Part shown: positions 9,206 through 18,018 of the stretch, piece after piece
How the letters are laid out: the number at the start of each line of letters is the position of its first letter
How positions within the stretch are numbered: position 1 is the stretch's first letter
Assembly: GCF_041679265.1 (NCBI RefSeq)
Contig: NZ_JBGFSM010000012.1
Coordinates: forward strand, 73,236 to 137,235
DNA: 64,000 nt
Reading direction: 5' to 3'
From: Autumnicola sp041679265
Lineage (GTDB): Bacteria > Bacteroidota > Bacteroidia > Flavobacteriales > Flavobacteriaceae
Made by a program: the position numbers and the translations under genes
The notes under the pieces: generated by a model
Databases searched by the model: none
Seen by the model: only the letters and a program-made list of their open reading frames with translations
What the model was told of the DNA's origin: nothing

Positions 9206-9415
9206 ATGCCAATAAACATTAATTTAGATGTGATGCTGGAACAGCGAGGTATGAAGAGTAATGAACTTGCTGAAAAAATAGGTATTACCACGGCCAATCT
9301 TTCCATCTTAAAAACAGGAAAGGCCAAAGCAGTACGTTTCTCTACTCTGGAAGCCATTTGCCGAGAGCTGGATTGCCAGCCGGGCGATATTCTGGAATAT
9401 ACTGCAGAAGAATAA
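9206..9415 (+). CDS. Small XRE-family helix-turn-helix regulator (YozG-like)
   Basis: A 69-residue DNA-binding protein consisting of almost nothing but the Cro/C1 helix-turn-helix: KSNELAEKIGITTANLSILK gives helices 2 and 3, followed by RFSTLEAICRELDCQPGDIL, the usual end of this subfamily. It is cotranscribed with the DUF2975 gene (3-base gap) and probably regulates the pair through the inverted repeat upstream. No sensor domain is present, so any signal must come from elsewhere, possibly the membrane partner. Confidence 0.85.
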   Translation: MPININLDVMLEQRGMKSNELAEKIGITTANLSILKTGKAKAVRFSTLEAICRELDCQPGDILEYTAEE

Positions 9416-9461
9416 CAGCCATCTCTGATATTATTTTTAATTTACAGCCAAAACTTAACAC

Positions 9462-11234
9462 ATGCGCTTATTAATTGCTATTTTATTCTGCTCTACCATT
9501 TGTTTCAGCCAAACCAACACCTATAACATCTCTTTTAAAAACGCCGTACATCACGAGGCAAATATCAAGGCTAGTTTTCCAGATTTGGATTCTAAAGTCC
9601 TTGTTTTAAGAATGAGCCGCACTTCCCCCGGCAGGTATGCCCTGCATGAATTTATTAAGAATGTTTATGGAGTTAAAGCTACCAACAGCAAAGGCAAGGA
9701 GCTGGAAATCAACAGGCCCGATGCCTATTCCTGGGAAATTTCAGGCCATGACGGCACGGTGAATATAGAATACACACTATTTGCCAACCGGGCAGATGGC
9801 ACTTACACACAGGTGGATCTAACCCATGCGCATTTAAACATTCCTGCCACTTTTATTTATTCTGAAGAATTAAAGCAACGCCCCATAGAGGTTACATTTA
9901 ATACTGAAGGTCATCCGGACTGGAAAATTGCCACCCAGCTGAAGCATTTAAGCGGCAACAAATATTTTGCGCCAGATTTGTATTATTTTATGGACAGCCC
10001 TACAGAAATTAGTGATTTTGACCTGAGGGAATATACGGTGGATGGTAAAAACATCAGGTTTGTGCTGCATCACCCGGGAACAGCGCAGGAATTTGACCAA
10101 TATTGGGAACAGGTAAAAAAGATCGTGGCCCAGGAAAAAGCGGTATATGAGGAACTCCCGGATTATGATTTTGGGGAATATACCTTCCTGGCCTGTTATA
10201 TGCCAAACGTTTCGGGCGACGGAATGGAGCACCGCAACAGCACCGTTTTAACCGATGTGGAAAGTTTAGGCGAAGGCGGAATGCAGGGCAATATCGGTAC
10301 GGTTTCCCATGAATATTTTCACTCCTGGAATGTAGAACGTATACGGCCTAAATCTCTTGAACCCTTTAATTTTACTGAAGCCAACATGAGCGGCGCCCTC
10401 TGGTTTGCCGAAGGTTTTACCAGTTATTACACCGGCCTTATCCTTTGCCGTGCGGGAATCACCACTCCCGAAGAATATGTAAACAGCCTCAACGGCACGT
10501 TTAATTATGTATGGAATTCCCCGGCAAGACAGTATTTTAGCCCTATAGAAATGAGTTTCCAGGCACCGTTTGTAGACGCGGCGACCTCAGTAGATCCTGT
10601 AAACCGGCAAAACACCTTTATTTCCTATTATTCCTACGGAAGTATCCTGGGGCTTGCACTGGACCTTAAACTACGGGAAAAAGGCCTTAACCTGGATGAT
10701 TTTATGAAGCTGGCGTGGGAGACGTATGGCGAACCGGAAATTCCATACACTATTGACGACCTGGAAATAAGTTTAAGCAAATATGCCGGAAAGGAATTTG
10801 CTTCAGATTTCTTCAGCAATTATATCTATTACAGCAATATGCCTGATTATAAGGAACTTTTTAAAACGGTTGGACTGGAACTTTCCCAAAACAAAGAGCA
10901 GGCATATTCCGGGATATCTGTTCGTGAAACAGAAAGGGAACTTCTGATTAGCAGAGGCCCGCAAAAAGGGACACCTGCATATATAGCAGGACTGGAAGAA
11001 GGCAATAAAATTATCGCTGTTAATTCTGCAGAAATTAGCAGTAAAGAAGCCTGGGATAATGAAATGGAAAGTTTTAAACCAGGAGATACCTTTAAAATCA
11101 CCATTTCCAGTTATGGAGAAGAACGCACGGAAGAAGTAAAACTTCAGCCTGATCCTGCTTATACCATCAGAATAGCTCAAAATGCTCCTGCTTCAGCTAA
11201 AGCTGCCAGGGAAAAATGGCTTTCAGCTAAATAA
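9462..11234 (+). CDS. M61 family metallopeptidase with PDZ domain
   Basis: Secreted or periplasmic zinc peptidase of the M61 (glycyl aminopeptidase) family, 590 residues. A signal peptide spans about residues 1-16 (cleavage before QTN). The catalytic motif HEYFH is at 283-287 within SHEYFHSWNVERIRP, with the third zinc ligand E317 in WFAEGFTSYY. A C-terminal PDZ domain covers about 485-575, containing GTPAYIAGLEEGNKI. The N-terminal ~150 residues form the M61 beta domain. It stands alone between the XRE gene and convergent atpC. Substrate unknown. Confidence 0.9.
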   Translation: MRLLIAILFCSTICFSQTNTYNISFKNAVHHEANIKASFPDLDSKVLVLRMSRTSPGRYALHEFIKNVYGVKATNSKGKELEINRPDAYSWEISGHDGTVNIEYTLFANRADGTYTQVDLTHAHLNIPATFIYSEELKQRPIEVTFNTEGHPDWKIATQLKHLSGNKYFAPDLYYFMDSPTEISDFDLREYTVDGKNIRFVLHHPGTAQEFDQYWEQVKKIVAQEKAVYEELPDYDFGEYTFLACYMPNVSGDGMEHRNSTVLTDVESLGEGGMQGNIGTVSHEYFHSWNVERIRPKSLEPFNFTEANMSGALWFAEGFTSYYTGLILCRAGITTPEEYVNSLNGTFNYVWNSPARQYFSPIEMSFQAPFVDAATSVDPVNRQNTFISYYSYGSILGLALDLKLREKGLNLDDFMKLAWETYGEPEIPYTIDDLEISLSKYAGKEFASDFFSNYIYYSNMPDYKELFKTVGLELSQNKEQAYSGISVRETERELLISRGPQKGTPAYIAGLEEGNKIIAVNSAEISSKEAWDNEMESFKPGDTFKITISSYGEERTEEVKLQPDPAYTIRIAQNAPASAKAAREKWLSAK

Positions 11235-11441
11235 AAATTAGGGAAAGAGGCAATGAAGTAAAAAGCAAAGGGTTTGGTTTTAAAAAATAAAAATAATTCG
11301 CGGCTACGCGGAAAAAGAAAGAGAGCGGAGCTGTTTCAAAAGCAAAACGAAACCTATAGAGGAAAGCAAGAACAGATTGCTTCGATTATCGTCTCGTATT
11401 TCCGGTACTAATCCGTTTATCCTGTTTAATTTTTTTTAATT
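11235..11441. other. Intergenic stretch without a recognised gene
   Basis: About 200 bases between the M61 peptidase stop and the atpC terminator. It is purine-rich on the plus strand and contains GCGGCTACGCGG-like GC patches, but no ORF, tRNA-like fold or convincing promoter was seen. Confidence 0.5.
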
Positions 11442-11482
11442 AAAAAAAGCCTGTCGCGAGTAAATCACAACAGGCTTTTTTT
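11442..11482 (-). terminator. Rho-independent terminator after atpC
   Basis: AAGCCTGT and ACAGGCTT arms form a perfect stem flanked by A-runs and T-runs on both sides, so it can work in both directions. It lies 21 bases after the atpC stop and would also stop readthrough from the M61 gene. Confidence 0.85.
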
Positions 11483-11503
11483 ATGATGAACAACTACTCC
11501 GGA

Positions 11504-11791
11504 TTAATCTGCCAGAATAATTGCTTTATTATCTTTCATTTCAAGAACCCCGCCTTCAATTGCATAGTACAAAACATTGGCTTCTGAAGAAGATTTCCTG
11601 ATATTTTTGTTCAATTTTTCAGTTTCAGCACCTGCCGCAAGATTAATTTTTACTTCTCCTTTGGTTAAAGTAGAAACTATAGGCGCGTGATTATTAAGCA
11701 TTTGAAATTCACCATTGTGCCCGGGAACCTTTACCGCATCTACTTCGGCTTCAAAAATCACTGCTTCAGGAGTTACTATTTCTAAATACAT
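11504..11791 (-). CDS. atpC: F-type ATP synthase epsilon subunit, short form
   Basis: Central-stalk subunit of the F1 motor. The 95 residues cover only the N-terminal beta-sandwich domain (MYLEIVTPEAVIFEAEVDAV, then PGHNGEFQMLNNHAPIVSTL); the C-terminal helical hairpin, which gives epsilon its inhibitory role in E. coli and Bacillus, is absent. Short epsilon proteins of this kind are usual in flavobacteria, so this is not a truncation. It follows atpD after 81 bases. The other subunit genes are not in the window, consistent with the split atp loci of the group. Confidence 0.9.
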   Translation of the reverse strand: MYLEIVTPEAVIFEAEVDAVKVPGHNGEFQMLNNHAPIVSTLTKGEVKINLAAGAETEKLNKNIRKSSSEANVLYYAIEGGVLEMKDNKAIILAD

Positions 11792-11800
11792 TGTTTTTAG

Positions 11801-11821
11801 TATTGAGTATTGAGTATTGAG
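11801..11821. repeat. Short 7-bp tandem repeat between atpD and atpC
   Basis: Three exact copies of TATTGAG followed by a diverged copy (TAAGTGG), directly between the atpD stop and the atpC start. It shares the 7-base period of the longer arrays at 62.5, 62.9 and 63.9 kb but has a different unit. Confidence 0.8.
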
Positions 11822-11872
11822 TAAGTGGTTTTGATAATTCTCAAAATTACCTACCCAGTACTTCTTACTATT

Positions 11873-13384
11873 TTAAGATTCCGCCAGCATTTTTTCACCG
11901 GCCTCAATCGCGTCTTCTATAGTCCCCTTAAGGTTAAAAGCGGCTTCCGGAAGGTGATCCAGCTCCCCATCCATAATCATATTAAATCCTTTAATGGTAT
12001 CTTTAATATCTACCAACACTCCTTTAAGGCCTGTAAACTGCTCGGCTACGTGGAATGGCTGAGACAGGAAACGCTGTACACGCCTTGCCCGCGAAACCGC
12101 AAGTTTATCCTCTTCAGAAAGTTCTTCCATCCCAAGAATAGCGATAATATCCTGCAATTCTTTGTACCGCTGAAGTAGCTCTTTTACCCTTTGAGCACAA
12201 TTGTAATGATCTTTTCCTAAAATTTCAGGAGTAAGAATCCTTGAAGTTGAATCTAATGGATCTACCGCAGGATAAATACCAAGCTCGGCGATTTTACGTG
12301 AAAGTACAGTGGTTGCATCCAGGTGGGCAAATGTTGTTGCCGGCGCCGGGTCTGTCAAGTCATCTGCAGGCACATAAACCGCCTGTACAGAGGTAATAGA
12401 TCCATTTTTAGTGGAAGTAATCCTTTCCTGCATGGCACCCATTTCGGTGGCAAGCGTTGGCTGATAACCCACCGCAGAAGGCATACGCCCAAGAAGTGCG
12501 GACACCTCTGAACCTGCCTGGGTAAATCTAAAAATGTTATCTACAAAGAAAAGTACATCTTTCCCCTGCCCTTCTCCGGCTCCATCCCTAAAATATTCTG
12601 CAATAGTCAAACCTGAAAGCGCCACACGTGCACGTGCCCCGGGTGGTTCGTTCATTTGCCCGAATACGAAAGTTGCCTTGGAATCTTTCATGGCCTTTTT
12701 ATCTACTTTCTGAAGGTCCCAGCCGCCTTCTTCCATAGAATGCATAAAATCTTCGCCATATTTTATAATTCCGGATTCCAGCATCTCTCTTAAAAGGTCG
12801 TTACCTTCCCTTGTTCTTTCACCAACCCCGGCAAAAACAGAAAGACCACCGTGGCCTTTGGCGATATTGTTAATAAGCTCCTGGATAAGTACGGTTTTAC
12901 CCACACCGGCACCTCCAAAAAGGCCAATTTTACCACCTTTAGAGTAAGGCTCAATAAGGTCTATTACCTTAATCCCGGTAAAAAGCACTTCAGTAGAAAC
13001 AGATAAATCCTCAAATTTTGGCGCTTCACGGTGGATTGGAAGACCGTCTTTTCCTGATTTTGGAAGATTTCCAAGACCATCAATCGCGTCTCCAATTACA
13101 TTGAACAAACGGCCGTACACATCTGCACCAACGGGCATTTGTATGGGAGAACCTGTGGCAAGCACTTCAACTCCCCTGCTCAAACCATCTGTAGAATCCA
13201 TTGAGATAGTACGTACAGTATCTTCTCCCACGTGGGACTGTACTTCTAATACTAAAATGGAACCGTCTTTTCTTGTAATCTCCAGAGAATCGTAAATTCT
13301 CGGTAATTCACTGTTTTCTGAGTCGAACACAACATCAACTACAGGGCCAATAATCTGGGCAACTTTACCTGTGACTTTAGACAT
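11873..13384 (-). CDS. atpD: F-type ATP synthase beta subunit
   Basis: Catalytic subunit of F1, 503 residues. The Walker A loop GGAGVGKT is at 157-164, the catalytic glutamate E189 sits in GVGERTREG, and the alpha/beta signature PAVDPLDSTS lies in the C-terminal half. Nucleotide-binding and DELSEED-region sequences (MEELSEEDKLAV) are intact. It is followed by atpC and preceded by a ~95-base leader with a promoter-like box. Length is slightly above the ~470 of E. coli but typical for Bacteroidota. Confidence 0.97.
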   Translation of the reverse strand: MSKVTGKVAQIIGPVVDVVFDSENSELPRIYDSLEITRKDGSILVLEVQSHVGEDTVRTISMDSTDGLSRGVEVLATGSPIQMPVGADVYGRLFNVIGDAIDGLGNLPKSGKDGLPIHREAPKFEDLSVSTEVLFTGIKVIDLIEPYSKGGKIGLFGGAGVGKTVLIQELINNIAKGHGGLSVFAGVGERTREGNDLLREMLESGIIKYGEDFMHSMEEGGWDLQKVDKKAMKDSKATFVFGQMNEPPGARARVALSGLTIAEYFRDGAGEGQGKDVLFFVDNIFRFTQAGSEVSALLGRMPSAVGYQPTLATEMGAMQERITSTKNGSITSVQAVYVPADDLTDPAPATTFAHLDATTVLSRKIAELGIYPAVDPLDSTSRILTPEILGKDHYNCAQRVKELLQRYKELQDIIAILGMEELSEEDKLAVSRARRVQRFLSQPFHVAEQFTGLKGVLVDIKDTIKGFNMIMDGELDHLPEAAFNLKGTIEDAIEAGEKMLAES

Positions 13385-13479
13385 TATCTAATTCTTTATT
13401 GTTTACTATTTAAAATCTGAAAAAATCTATAAGGCTGACTTATAATTACGTAAGCCCTGAAAGAGCCTTTTTCAGGCTG

Positions 13480-13487
13480 CAAAGATA
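13480..13487 (-). promoter_or_regulatory. -7 promoter box for atpDC with hairpin leader
   Basis: Minus-strand TATCTTTG (TAnnTTTG match) followed by CAGCC, 95 bases upstream of the atpD start. The same TTTGCAGCC string follows the -7 box of rplY at 62.48 kb. The leader downstream contains an inverted repeat with CCTGAAA and TTTCAGG arms (about 13456-13476). Confidence 0.5.
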
Positions 13488-13593
13488 GTTTTTTCTTTAT
13501 AAAATCATAGAGCGCAAGAAATAACTTTTTTACCTCATATCCAAGCCAGCATTTTCCCGCTTTCTCCAAAGAATTTTGACTACGGAAGGGCAT

Positions 13594-13630
13594 AAAAAAA
13601 CCCCTTATTAAAGAACAAGAGGTTTTTTTT
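13594..13630 (-). terminator. Rho-independent terminator after glmS
   Basis: Arms around AAAACCCCTT and AAGAGGTTTT with a loop near 13607-13615 and a T-tract on the minus strand; 21 bases past the glmS stop and just upstream of the atpD promoter region. Confidence 0.85.
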
Positions 13631-13651
13631 AAAATAAATTGTCGCTCTACT

Positions 13652-15499
13652 TTATTCTACTGTAACTGATTTTGCCAGGTTCCTGGGCTGATCTACGTTT
13701 TTACCAAGCATTACTGCAATGTGATAAGAGAGTAATTGTAACGGAATAGTGGTGAGCAACGGGCTCATAGATTCCATAGTTTCCGGTACTTCAATTACAT
13801 GGTCTGCAAGTTCTCTAACTTCTACATCCCCATCTGTAACAATGGCGATTATTTTTCCTTTTCTGGATTTTATCTCCTGGATATTGCTAACCACTTTTTC
13901 ATAATATCCTTTTCTTGTAGCGATTACCACCACCGGCATTTGCTCATCTATTAAAGCAATAGGGCCATGCTTCATCTCGGCCGCGGGATATCCCTCTGCA
14001 TGAATATAAGAGATTTCCTTTAGCTTTAGCGCTCCTTCCAGGGCGACAGGGAAATTAAATCCCCGCCCCAGGTATAAGCAATTGGTAGCATTTTTATAAA
14101 TACTGGCGATCTCCTTTATCTTATCGTCTGCTTTTAAAGCTTTTTCCACTTTAGCAGGAATTCTTTCAAGCTCCTGTAAATGAAATTGAAAGTCGGAATT
14201 TGAAATCGTACCCTTATGTTTGGCAAGTTTAAGCGCCATTAAAGTAAGTACGGTAATTTGAGTGGTAAAAGCCTTGGTTGAGGCCACCCCAATCTCCGGA
14301 CCTGCATGAGTGTAAGCGCCGGCATGGGTTTCCCTTGAAATGGAAGATCCCACGACATTGCAAACCCCAAAAACAAAAGCCCCTTTTTCTTTGGCAAGTT
14401 TTATAGCCGCCATAGTATCTGCCGTTTCTCCACTTTGGGAAATGGCAATAACCACATCTTTTTCAGAAATAATAGGATTGCGATACCTGAACTCGGAAGC
14501 ATATTCCACTTCTACAGGAATTCTTGCCAGTTCTTCAAAGATATATTCCGCAACCAGCCCTGCGTGCCAGGAAGTACCACAGGCTACAATAATTATCCTC
14601 TTGGCATTTGATATTCTTTCAATATGATCATCTACCCCGGCCATTCTTACCATACCTTTTTCAGGAAGCATTCTGCCACGATAGGTATCGCTTATGGCAT
14701 CTGGCTGCTCAAAAATTTCCTTCAGCATAAAATGCTCAAAACCGCCTTTTTCAATCTGTTCAAGATTCATCTGAAGTTCATGAACATAAGGGTCTACCAG
14801 GGAATCGTCTTTGATCTTCCTGATCTTTACTTCTTTATTACGTCTTACCACAGCCATTTCCCCATCTTCAAGATAAATGGCATTGTTCGTAAATTCAATA
14901 AAAGGAGAAGCATCTGAAGCCACAAAAAATTCGTCCTCACCAATCCCTATAGCCAAAGGACTTCCCAGCCTGGCCACCACGATTTCATCTGGCTTTCTTT
15001 TATCAAAAACTGCGATAGCATAGGCTCCTACGGTTTGGTTTAGAGCAATTTGCACAGCCTTCCCCAGTTTAACACCTTCTTTTTGGATTACATCTTCAAT
15101 AAGGTTCACTAAAACTTCAGTATCTGTCTCACTTTTAAAAGTATAGCCTCGTTTTTTAAGCTCTTTTTTAAGGGAATCGTAATTTTCAATAATCCCGTTG
15201 TGAATAATAACCAGGTCTCCTGAATTGGAATAATGGGGATGGGAATTTACATCATTAGGTTCACCATGAGTGGCCCAGCGGGTATGGCCAAGACCAACAC
15301 TTCCACTGGTATCCACTGTACTTTCCATCTTTTCCTTAAGATCTGAAACTTTCCCCTTTGTTTTGCATAATTTCAATTCTCCTTCGTCATACAATACAAT
15401 ACCCGCACTGTCATAACCACGGTATTCTAACCTTTGAAGGCCTTTTAAAACAACAGGATAGGCATCTCTATGTCCAATATATCCTACAATTCCACACAT
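13652..15499 (-). CDS. glmS: Glutamine--fructose-6-phosphate aminotransferase (isomerizing)
   Basis: Makes glucosamine-6-phosphate from fructose-6-phosphate and glutamine, the entry step to UDP-GlcNAc for peptidoglycan and lipid A. The 615 residues show the Ntn glutaminase start MCGIVGYIG with nucleophile C2, GYDSAG (28-33), GHTRWATHG (71-79), then two SIS domains with CGTS (307-310) and SQSGETADT (354-362), ending in the conserved PRNLAKSVTVE. Full length. No glmS ribozyme-like leader is expected or seen: it starts 5 bases after the DUF4270 gene. Confidence 0.97.
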   Translation of the reverse strand: MCGIVGYIGHRDAYPVVLKGLQRLEYRGYDSAGIVLYDEGELKLCKTKGKVSDLKEKMESTVDTSGSVGLGHTRWATHGEPNDVNSHPHYSNSGDLVIIHNGIIENYDSLKKELKKRGYTFKSETDTEVLVNLIEDVIQKEGVKLGKAVQIALNQTVGAYAIAVFDKRKPDEIVVARLGSPLAIGIGEDEFFVASDASPFIEFTNNAIYLEDGEMAVVRRNKEVKIRKIKDDSLVDPYVHELQMNLEQIEKGGFEHFMLKEIFEQPDAISDTYRGRMLPEKGMVRMAGVDDHIERISNAKRIIIVACGTSWHAGLVAEYIFEELARIPVEVEYASEFRYRNPIISEKDVVIAISQSGETADTMAAIKLAKEKGAFVFGVCNVVGSSISRETHAGAYTHAGPEIGVASTKAFTTQITVLTLMALKLAKHKGTISNSDFQFHLQELERIPAKVEKALKADDKIKEIASIYKNATNCLYLGRGFNFPVALEGALKLKEISYIHAEGYPAAEMKHGPIALIDEQMPVVVIATRKGYYEKVVSNIQEIKSRKGKIIAIVTDGDVEVRELADHVIEVPETMESMSPLLTTIPLQLLSYHIAVMLGKNVDQPRNLAKSVTVE

Positions 15500-15504
15500 A
15501 ATTT

Positions 15505-17085
15505 CTATTGGTTTGTTTCTGTATAATAAATTCTAAGCTTTAGCCTTTTGGCATCATCACCGGCCAGATTCCCGTATAGTACAGTTCCCTTTGGAGACAG
15601 TAATGAGACCGCAGGAATGCTTTCTACTTCTTCCCCGCCTTTTACCATAGCATTGTAAGCTGCGGTGGTACCGGTTTGTACCACGCTGTTTATATTGGGC
15701 ACTATAACCAGCCCCAAACGCACATTCTCAGCTTCTTCATTAAGAATATTATTAACATGCTGTGTAATTCTAAGGGTATATTTTACACCTGTGCCATCTT
15801 CTTCCCTTACCAGCCTGGAAGCAAAAGAGGTGCGCGAGTTAACGGGATCCGCCGTGGTTGTTCCGGTATCGTAGGTATAATCTACTAAAATACGGTTATT
15901 ATCAAGATCATATAAGTAAACTCTTTCCGGCTCCTGTGCGCCTTCCACTGCATCCTGGTTTACGTAAAAACTCAGGTTTGCTTCATTAATAAGCCAGTTA
16001 TTAGTCCGCAGCTCCTCCAGTTCAGCGTCATCCGGGAAAAGTTTAATTACCGCCATACTACCTTCACCGCCTTTAAGATAAAGGTTTTCAGCTCCCTGAA
16101 TAGAATCAGAGGCGTTTATCTCCTGAAAAATATCTGCAGGATAACCTTCCTGGAAAGTGTTGAATGCATTGCTGCCTAGATTGAGTTTATAACTACTCCT
16201 TACTAAAGTATCCTCTTCATTTTCAACTTCAACCTGGTGTTTATAATATAAGGTGACCCCGGCATCGGCACTTCCTAAATTGAGCAAAGCCATGCTGCCA
16301 TTTTCATTTATTGCTTCGGCCTTTATAAATAGCCCTCTGAAATAATTTCTGAAATTGGAATTATTGGTCAATACTGCATCTCCCTGCATATCCAATATCT
16401 TTTGCTGAAAATATTCCACAGATTCGTCCGGCAACTTCAGCCTTAAAGCAGGAGCCGAAATCACGGTATCATTTATAGCATCTGCCGCCGGTTCATAAGA
16501 TACTATTTTCTGGTTTGAAGGCACAAAATGATCATTCTCATAGAGCACCGCTCCTCTCAGGTTCTGTTCAATAAGATTCTGCTGAGTTGAAAAATACCTT
16601 TGGCGGTCTTCAAATCCGGAATCAGGATCATAATCGTTAAGATAATAACCCGATTCGGAAACCGATAATTTTATTGGAGCTCTGGAATCTCCGTAAATAG
16701 AATCCAGAGCGTACTCAACCTCTGTATTGCCCGTTCCCTCTACAGTAGTACTAAAATACGGAATTCTTAACACCACGCTGTCCAGAACAGGTTCAGTACC
16801 AAAATTGGGAGTGGTAGATAGGGACAATTGGGTCACAATACTCGCTTCAGTTTGCCCGTAAATTTCATTATTATAAACTCCCAGAAGATAGGCCGGTAAA
16901 TTGTTGGTTTGTACCGTATCTATTTTGCGGGACCATGCGGTGACCTCTACTTCCCTAAGATCCACATCTGTAGGGTTATCTATTACTTCCCCTCCAATGG
17001 TACTGTAATCTTTGTCACATGCATAAAAAGAAAAAACAACAACAGAAAGGGTTGTTATTTTTACCATCAATCTCTTAAAATTCAT
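15505..17085 (-). CDS. DUF4270 family outer-surface lipoprotein
   Basis: Lipoprotein of 526 residues. A signal peptide ends in the lipobox FYAC with C23 as lipidated residue, and KDYSTIGGEVIDN follows, the typical DUF4270 opening. The body is beta-rich with repeated Ser/Thr/Asp patterns and no catalytic motif. Function is unknown. In flavobacterial genomes this family commonly sits between glmS and the short GT5 protein, as here (5 and 10 base gaps), so the three are likely one transcript; the conserved order hints at a link to envelope sugar metabolism, which is inference. Confidence 0.85.
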   Translation of the reverse strand: MNFKRLMVKITTLSVVVFSFYACDKDYSTIGGEVIDNPTDVDLREVEVTAWSRKIDTVQTNNLPAYLLGVYNNEIYGQTEASIVTQLSLSTTPNFGTEPVLDSVVLRIPYFSTTVEGTGNTEVEYALDSIYGDSRAPIKLSVSESGYYLNDYDPDSGFEDRQRYFSTQQNLIEQNLRGAVLYENDHFVPSNQKIVSYEPAADAINDTVISAPALRLKLPDESVEYFQQKILDMQGDAVLTNNSNFRNYFRGLFIKAEAINENGSMALLNLGSADAGVTLYYKHQVEVENEEDTLVRSSYKLNLGSNAFNTFQEGYPADIFQEINASDSIQGAENLYLKGGEGSMAVIKLFPDDAELEELRTNNWLINEANLSFYVNQDAVEGAQEPERVYLYDLDNNRILVDYTYDTGTTTADPVNSRTSFASRLVREEDGTGVKYTLRITQHVNNILNEEAENVRLGLVIVPNINSVVQTGTTAAYNAMVKGGEEVESIPAVSLLSPKGTVLYGNLAGDDAKRLKLRIYYTETNQ

Positions 17086-17095
17086 TAGCTGTTTT

Positions 17096-17908
17096 TTACT
17101 GTTTTAGGACTTTGGTAGCATAAAAATCCTGATAAGCCTGGGCAAATTCTTCCCTGTTTTTGTAAGGAAGAACGGGTTTATTGAGCCTGTTCACATATTC
17201 TTTTAGCTCGTCTGGCACATTGTCCCCACTAATAATTACTGCGTCAGAATTATCTACGGCAGTCTTTATAAGATTTACATATCCCGGCTTTTCCAAATGT
17301 TTTACATTTTTGTTTTCCATTCCGTCAAACAGGACTTTTTCCTGCATCTCTGTACTTAACGTCTCATCAAAGCTTTGATTGTAAATAGAGGTCACTATTT
17401 TTGCATCGCTAAACAACGGTTCATTACCATAGTAATTTCGCAGATACAACGGTAAAAGCGAAGCCAGCCATCCATGCACATGAATAATGTCCGGCGACCA
17501 GTTTAATTTCTTAACGGTTTCAATTACCCCTTTAGCAAAAAAGATGGCCCTTTCATCATTATCATCAAAAAGTTTTCCATCTTCATCGGTTAGAGTTGCT
17601 TTTCTTTTAAAATAATCTTCATTATCTATAAAATAAACCTGCATTCTTTCCTTTGGGATAGATGCCACCTTGATGATCAAAGGCATATCCAGATCATTTA
17701 TCACCAGATTTATTCCTGAAAGTCTTATTACTTCATGTAATTGATGCCTCCTTTCATTGATATTTCCAAACCTTGGCATAAAAATACGTATCTGGCCTCC
17801 GGCATTGTTAACCATTTTAGCGGCTTCAAAGGAGGTTGATGAAATTTCGGTTTCAGGCAGGTAGGGTATAACTTCAGAGGAGACGTACAATACTCTCTTA
17901 TCTTTCAT
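17096..17908 (-). CDS. Short GT5 glycogen/starch synthase-like protein
   Basis: The 270 residues correspond to only the N-terminal Rossmann domain of GT5 glycogen synthases: VLYVSSEVIPYLPETEIS at the start, AAKMVNNAGGQIRIFMPRFG around residue 35, and DIIHVHGWLASLLPLYLR near 140. The C-terminal ADP-glucose-binding GT-B domain is absent, and the canonical K-x-G-G-L motif near the start is replaced. Such short forms are conserved in flavobacteria upstream of DUF4270-glmS, so this is a family and not a broken gene. Glycosyltransferase activity is doubtful without the second domain. Confidence 0.75.
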   Translation of the reverse strand: MKDKRVLYVSSEVIPYLPETEISSTSFEAAKMVNNAGGQIRIFMPRFGNINERRHQLHEVIRLSGINLVINDLDMPLIIKVASIPKERMQVYFIDNEDYFKRKATLTDEDGKLFDDNDERAIFFAKGVIETVKKLNWSPDIIHVHGWLASLLPLYLRNYYGNEPLFSDAKIVTSIYNQSFDETLSTEMQEKVLFDGMENKNVKHLEKPGYVNLIKTAVDNSDAVIISGDNVPDELKEYVNRLNKPVLPYKNREEFAQAYQDFYATKVLKQ

Positions 17909-17987
17909 AAAATCTTTGCTTTAAATGCGATTGCGAATAAAAAACACGCAAAATTACAAAAATTTATGCAGATTGCTAGTAATATAT

Positions 17988-17995
17988 TAAGTTTG
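17988..17995 (+). promoter_or_regulatory. -7 promoter box for panC-panD
   Basis: TAAGTTTG, an exact TAnnTTTG match, ends 23 bases before the panC ATG in the divergent gap with the GT5-like gene. No TTG at the standard -33 spacing. Confidence 0.45.
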
Positions 17996-18018
17996 CACGC
18001 TGTTAATTTTATAATAAA

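Noticed and set aside
11504..11791. atpC as a truncated gene
   Set aside because: The missing C-terminal helical domain is a normal feature of flavobacterial epsilon subunits; the frame ends cleanly before a terminator.
13396..13593. A 65-codon minus-strand ORF upstream of atpD
   Set aside because: It covers the atpD leader, the -7 box and part of the glmS terminator and resembles no protein family.
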